A stretch of DNA of 57,045 bases. Source: a virus. Below are positions 54,343 to 57,045 of this stretch, in pieces (the stretch's first letter is position 1; every line of letters begins with the position of its first letter). The stretch lies in IMG/VR virus record IMGVR_UViG_3300020187_000040, positions 1 through 57,045 of that record, one strand, 5' to 3'. The notes under the pieces were generated by a model. That model worked only from the letters and a program-made list of their open reading frames with translations. It ran no database searches and was not told the DNA's origin. The translations under genes and the position numbers were made by a program.

Positions 54343-54669
54343 CTATTTTAAATCCCAAGGTAATTCTGCACTAAGAACAGCTTCATTAAGATGGATATCT
54401 ATTTTTTTAATTATCTCATCGTACTCTTTTGAGTTTTTTAAAACACTCCAAGTCCAGGATTCTACTTGCTCTCTGGTTAATTCAAAGTAGGTTATATAAT
54501 TTTCTTTGTTTTGGGGTAGTGGTAGAGTTATTTCTCCGTCACAACTAACTCGTACTTTACGTTCATTATATCCATGCAATGTATATCTGACTAATCTAGC
54601 AATATCTTGAAAGCCTTCATAATCTAGTTCTCTTGAAACTGATCGTATTTCTAATTTGTATGTATTCAT
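54343..54669 (-). CDS. Small conserved phage protein near fibre genes
   Basis: 108 residues (MNTYKLEIRSVSRELDYEGFQDIARLVRYTLHGYNE...). The pattern of an N-terminal strand, an EGFQDIARLVRYTL helix and a LTREQVESWTW helix resembles small proteins found beside fibre genes in other marine phages; function unknown. It sits 3 bases after the stop of 54673-55902 and is thus co-transcribed. Possibly a fibre-folding helper, unproven. Confidence 0.55.
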   Translation of the reverse strand: MNTYKLEIRSVSRELDYEGFQDIARLVRYTLHGYNERKVRVSCDGEITLPLPQNKENYITYFELTREQVESWTWSVLKNSKEYDEIIKKIDIHLNEAVLSAELPWDLK

Positions 54670-54672
54670 CGT

Positions 54673-55902
54673 TTAAGAATCTATTATAAGCACCATGCCG
54701 CCGCCTCCGTTTCCACCTCTGTTTCTTGATCCGGACCATCCAGCATTACTATTATAGCCGCCAGTTCCACCGCTTACATCGCAATTTACTGCTGTATCTA
54801 TAACTAAGTCAGGGCTGACTAGTGAAATTATTCCACCACCACCACCTCCTCCTGGTCCACCCATAAAGTGACCCGAACTACCACGGCCCCCGCCCCTTCC
54901 TCTTGCATAAATTATTCCGTTTGTTCCGAATCTTATTCTAGGAGCTAACAATATTATGTTTCCGCCTCCAAGACCACCATTACCGGCAGTTGAGGGATCG
55001 CCAAGACCACCTGCACCACCATTTCCTCCAAGAAGTATAGGGATATCTAGAGAAGAGGTAAGTCCGGGTTTTTCTACAGCCAAATATTCTTGATAAAATA
55101 AATTGCTTTGCAGGGTATTTGAAAACTTATTCCAAGCATAATGTTCTTTTAAATAATTTGTAAATTCAGCCTGTATTGCCGCCGTCATATTTTCACCTTG
55201 CCCACCACTAGCCCCGCCACTGTTAGCTCCCCCATAACCGCCGCTACCTCCGTTAAGTTTAGATGTACCGTCGGGAAAAAGGCATGAGTCACCATGAGTC
55301 CCACCATCACAACTACCATTTCCACTCCCGCCACCACCACCGCCACCAGCGCTTGCGGAAATCGTGTTGACGTTAAGGTATTGTCTGCCACGGGCAGATC
55401 GGTTACTTCTTCTGCTGGAATATGGGGTAGCTGTAATTGTTGAGCTTAATGAGCTTGTGCCTGTCGAACGCGACATTTCAATACTTCCATTTATGGTTAT
55501 AGTTTCTGACGCAAAAATAATAGCGTAATCGTTGGTTACTGTCAATGTTGAGCCTTCATTAATCTGCAAATTTCTAAAATTTAAAACCCCAAGATTATTA
55601 TCCTGTAAGTTGCCCTCCCATGTTTCATTTGTGGATATTATTTTGTCTTCAGTGCTTACGCCATAGTTGGGCTCTCCGGCTTGTGCTTCTCCACATGGGA
55701 CACCATTAGTTTGAACCCATCCAGTATTATCTATATAAACATAGAGCTCGCCTGTTACTTCGTTAAACCATAAATCTCCATCAGATGGATTAGCCGGTGA
55801 AGCTTCGCTGGTTGTAACATTAGCACCACTTTCACCTGCTAATTGATAAACAGGATTTGAACCCAACCCTCTTTGATTGTAACTTTTTCCAAATTTTTTC
55901 AT
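54673..55902 (-). CDS. Glycine-rich tail fibre tip protein
   Basis: 409 residues. N-terminal anchor MKKFGKSYNQRGLGSNPVY, then the GDLWFNEVTGELYVYI...GW module near 43-66. A beta region (residues 85-160) is followed by several glycine runs: AGGGGGGGSGNG near 180, GGNGGAGGLGD near 295, and GGPGGGGGGGI near 348. Stacked glycine-rich segments like these form receptor-binding tips in some T4-like phage adhesins. An alpha-helical insert (AAIQAEFTNYLKEHYAWNKF) interrupts them. First gene of the right-hand fibre operon, with a GTGTA promoter candidate 17 bases before ATG. Confidence 0.7.
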   Translation of the reverse strand: MKKFGKSYNQRGLGSNPVYQLAGESGANVTTSEASPANPSDGDLWFNEVTGELYVYIDNTGWVQTNGVPCGEAQAGEPNYGVSTEDKIISTNETWEGNLQDNNLGVLNFRNLQINEGSTLTVTNDYAIIFASETITINGSIEMSRSTGTSSLSSTITATPYSSRRSNRSARGRQYLNVNTISASAGGGGGGGSGNGSCDGGTHGDSCLFPDGTSKLNGGSGGYGGANSGGASGGQGENMTAAIQAEFTNYLKEHYAWNKFSNTLQSNLFYQEYLAVEKPGLTSSLDIPILLGGNGGAGGLGDPSTAGNGGLGGGNIILLAPRIRFGTNGIIYARGRGGGRGSSGHFMGGPGGGGGGGIISLVSPDLVIDTAVNCDVSGGTGGYNSNAGWSGSRNRGGNGGGGMVLIIDS

Positions 55903-55913
55903 ACCTTAATACA

Positions 55914-55924
55914 ATTATATACAC
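55914..55924 (-). promoter_or_regulatory. Candidate phage late promoter (GTGTA core)
   Basis: Reads GTGTA TATAAT on the minus strand, preceded by TTCTT, 17 bases before the ATG at 55902, at the head of the leftward fibre operon. Confidence 0.55.
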
Positions 55925-56280
55925 AAGAATCTTATTTTCGGCGGCATATTCTGTCGCCAATCTCAACACGATCCCCTCACCCATGCCAGACATTATTCCA
56001 GTTTTTATTTTTTTTGTTTCAATTCCTATAATTTATTATAAAATATTATAAAATTTGTATTGTTTTATTTTTTACTTTCTTTTTAATCCCTCTTCCATTT
56101 TTTTTAAAAACCCTTTTTTGATTTTTTACCCGCCGATTTTTTTTGATTTAGTAAATTATATAAAGTTATAATATTCAAAATTGAGAATGAAGATACCCAC
56201 CCCCCCCGCTATTTAGAAAGTCATACCTTCGCAAAAATTCAAAAAAGTACCCCCGGGGTCGGATTAATTTTCTTTAAAAT

Positions 56281-56323
56281 AATTGCCAATAAGTTTGACA
56301 TCAGCTCTTTTTTCCCTTACCTT
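56281..56323 (+). promoter_or_regulatory. Early promoter element, copy 1
   Basis: AATTGCCAATAAGTTTGAC (56281-56299), then TACCTT at 56318-56323. The end of TTTGAC lies 32 bases before the ATG at 56332. Compatible with -35 TTGACA or with a Bacteroidota-type TTTG...TAnnTTTG promoter. Confidence 0.6.
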
Positions 56324-56331
56324 GTATATAT

Positions 56332-56661
56332 ATGAATAAGACAATGATAATAGATAACTTAAAAATTGATCAAGTCGATTACGTCGACTCTAATGTAGTG
56401 AATGTGTTCTGCTCATTCGATACAGGCAAGGGTTACTACGAAGGCGGAATTTGCTCTGACGTAGTAGTTAGAGCAGAAGATGATTTCATTCTTGTTGATG
56501 CCGTAAAGATTAACCTTGTCGAAGGTGAAGACGGAAACGAAATTGAGTTTGCTTGCGATGCAAAGAAGTTAGAAAGTAAACTTGAGACCTTGCTTCATGG
56601 CGTGCTTCACAGCAAAATGACAAACGAAAACGAACGCAACTTAGTCGAAGCGATAGGGTAA
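56332..56661 (+). CDS. Hypothetical early protein
   Basis: 109 residues, acidic, with a beta-rich N-terminus (IIDNLKIDQVDYVDSNVVNVF) and a helical C-terminus (KKLESKLETLLHGVLHSKM). No family recognised. First of three short rightward genes, each with its own copy of the same promoter element. Very short leader: the -10-like hexamer ends 8 bases before the ATG, so the transcript would be leaderless or nearly so. Confidence 0.65.
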   Translation: MNKTMIIDNLKIDQVDYVDSNVVNVFCSFDTGKGYYEGGICSDVVVRAEDDFILVDAVKINLVEGEDGNEIEFACDAKKLESKLETLLHGVLHSKMTNENERNLVEAIG

Positions 56662-56664
56662 AAT

Positions 56665-56707
56665 AATTGCAATAAAGTTTGACGCACACCGGTTTTGCCC
56701 TTAGTTT
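56665..56707 (+). promoter_or_regulatory. Early promoter element, copy 2
   Basis: AATTGCAATAAAGTTTGAC (56665-56683), then TAGTTT at 56702-56707. Spacing to the ATG at 56716 is again 32 bases. Confidence 0.6.
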
Positions 56708-56715
56708 ATAAGTAT

Positions 56716-56919
56716 ATGAAATACAACGACCCAATCGAAAGAATTCGCAAAGTTAAAGCCGAGATACTTGATCTCAGAGAGATGATCCGTAACACGGACA
56801 ACATTTATGTGATGCAGAATTGCCAACTACAAATCAATGAGTATGAAAAGTGGCTCAAGGAATGCCGGATGCAAAACGAGTTCACTTCATCCCGGAATGG
56901 TTTGCTAATTGCGGAATGA
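56716..56919 (+). CDS. Small helical early protein
   Basis: 67 residues from ATG at 56716 (MKYNDPIERIRKVKAEI); a TTG further upstream would start inside the promoter element. Charged coiled-coil-like helices (EILDLREMIRNTDNIYVM, QLQINEYEKWLKECRM). No family recognised. Own promoter copy upstream. Confidence 0.6.
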   Translation: MKYNDPIERIRKVKAEILDLREMIRNTDNIYVMQNCQLQINEYEKWLKECRMQNEFTSSRNGLLIAE

Positions 56920-56960
56920 TTCGCAATTAGTTTGACTTTAATCAAAAAATAAAGGATATT
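56919..56960 (+). promoter_or_regulatory. Early promoter element, copy 3
   Basis: ATTCGCAATTAGTTTGAC (56919-56936), then GATATT at 56955-56960. The -10-like box is the least conserved of the three. TTTGAC ends 30 bases before the ATG at 56967. Confidence 0.5.
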
Positions 56961-56966
56961 AGTAAT

Positions 56967-57045
56967 ATGACAGAACAACTAGAAACATTCATGACAGAAG
57001 AGCTAGGCATCATCGAACGCCTAGGCTCAGAACCACTCGAAGGAC
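56967..57045 (+). CDS. Early protein, 5' end only
   Basis: Reads MTEQLETFMTEELGIIERLG and continues past the right edge. AAAGGA lies about 11 bases before the ATG. Acidic and helical; too little is present to assign. Third gene under the repeated promoter element. Confidence 0.5.
   Translation, partial: MTEQLETFMTEELGIIERLGSEPLEG

Larger units (their letters stand above)
55903..56331. other. 429-base non-coding switch region
   Basis: No convincing gene. It separates leftward late genes from rightward short genes. It is AT-rich, with T-runs on the top strand (two TTTTTTGATTTTTT-like blocks at 56111-56150), a run of eight C at 56200-56207, and CCCCGGGG at 56251-56258, unusual in this composition. 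It holds the leftward GTGTA site at its left end and the first early promoter element at its right end. It could contain a replication origin, but nothing decisive is visible. Confidence 0.6.

Noticed and set aside
56200-56207. Run of eight C as a packaging or origin signal
   Set aside because: A single homopolymer with no flanking repeats; noted within the non-coding region but not called.
1-57045. Tail sheath, integrase, lysis cassette, tRNA genes
   Set aside because: None could be recognised in the window; absence here says nothing about the rest of the genome.

Overview
The window looks like one contiguous piece of a large, AT-rich, tailed double-stranded DNA phage. It holds a complete head and tail morphogenesis set: large terminase, portal, capsid protease/scaffold, decoration and major capsid proteins, neck proteins, tail tube, a 3289-residue tape measure and a long series of tail-tip and fibre genes. 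No tail sheath gene is recognisable, so a long non-contractile (siphovirus-type) tail is the simplest reading. No integrase, repressor, rRNA, tRNA or CRISPR array was found. The host cannot be named. Many genes lack a Shine-Dalgarno sequence, and cupredoxin-like and calcium-binding modules in the fibres resemble those of aquatic phages, but this is only suggestive.

Layout, read leftward because most genes are on the minus strand. 55902-51633: fibre and accessory structural genes. 49659-45675: PhoH-like ATPase, membrane GAF protein, zinc ribbon protein, a phage sigma factor, a candidate small terminase and two small genes. 45625-37138: ERCC4-type nuclease, large terminase, portal, protease/scaffold, decoration protein and major capsid protein, closed by a terminator. 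37034-28333: an SAP-like protein, a protein with 17 GIDPS repeats, neck and tail-completion proteins and two tail-tube-like proteins. 28264-18395: tape measure. 18398-1: two more tube-like proteins, a giant tail-tip protein with a von Willebrand A domain, and modular fibre proteins ending in a calcium-binding repeat protein cut by the window edge.

Three groups of genes run rightward: 33439-35514 (a putative assembly-chaperone pair in the same frame, separated by one UGA), 49719-51626 (a ParS/MbcA-like mini-protein and two structural proteins) and 56332 to the end (short, probably early genes). The last group follows a 429-base non-coding switch region.

Two regulatory layers can be read directly. 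Twelve transcription-unit starts, on both strands, carry a GTGTA core followed by AT-rich sequence 9-38 bases before the start codon. The phage encodes its own sigma factor, so these are good candidates for phage late promoters. The three genes at the right end instead share a different element (AATTGCnAATAAGTTTGAC, then TAnnTT), 30-32 bases before each ATG, which looks like a host-type early promoter. The tail genes are built from a recurring kit of modules (InlB-type B-repeats, LamG-like domains, a short GD-W/F...GW motif, a shared tail-tip module), suggesting repeated internal shuffling of host-recognition parts.
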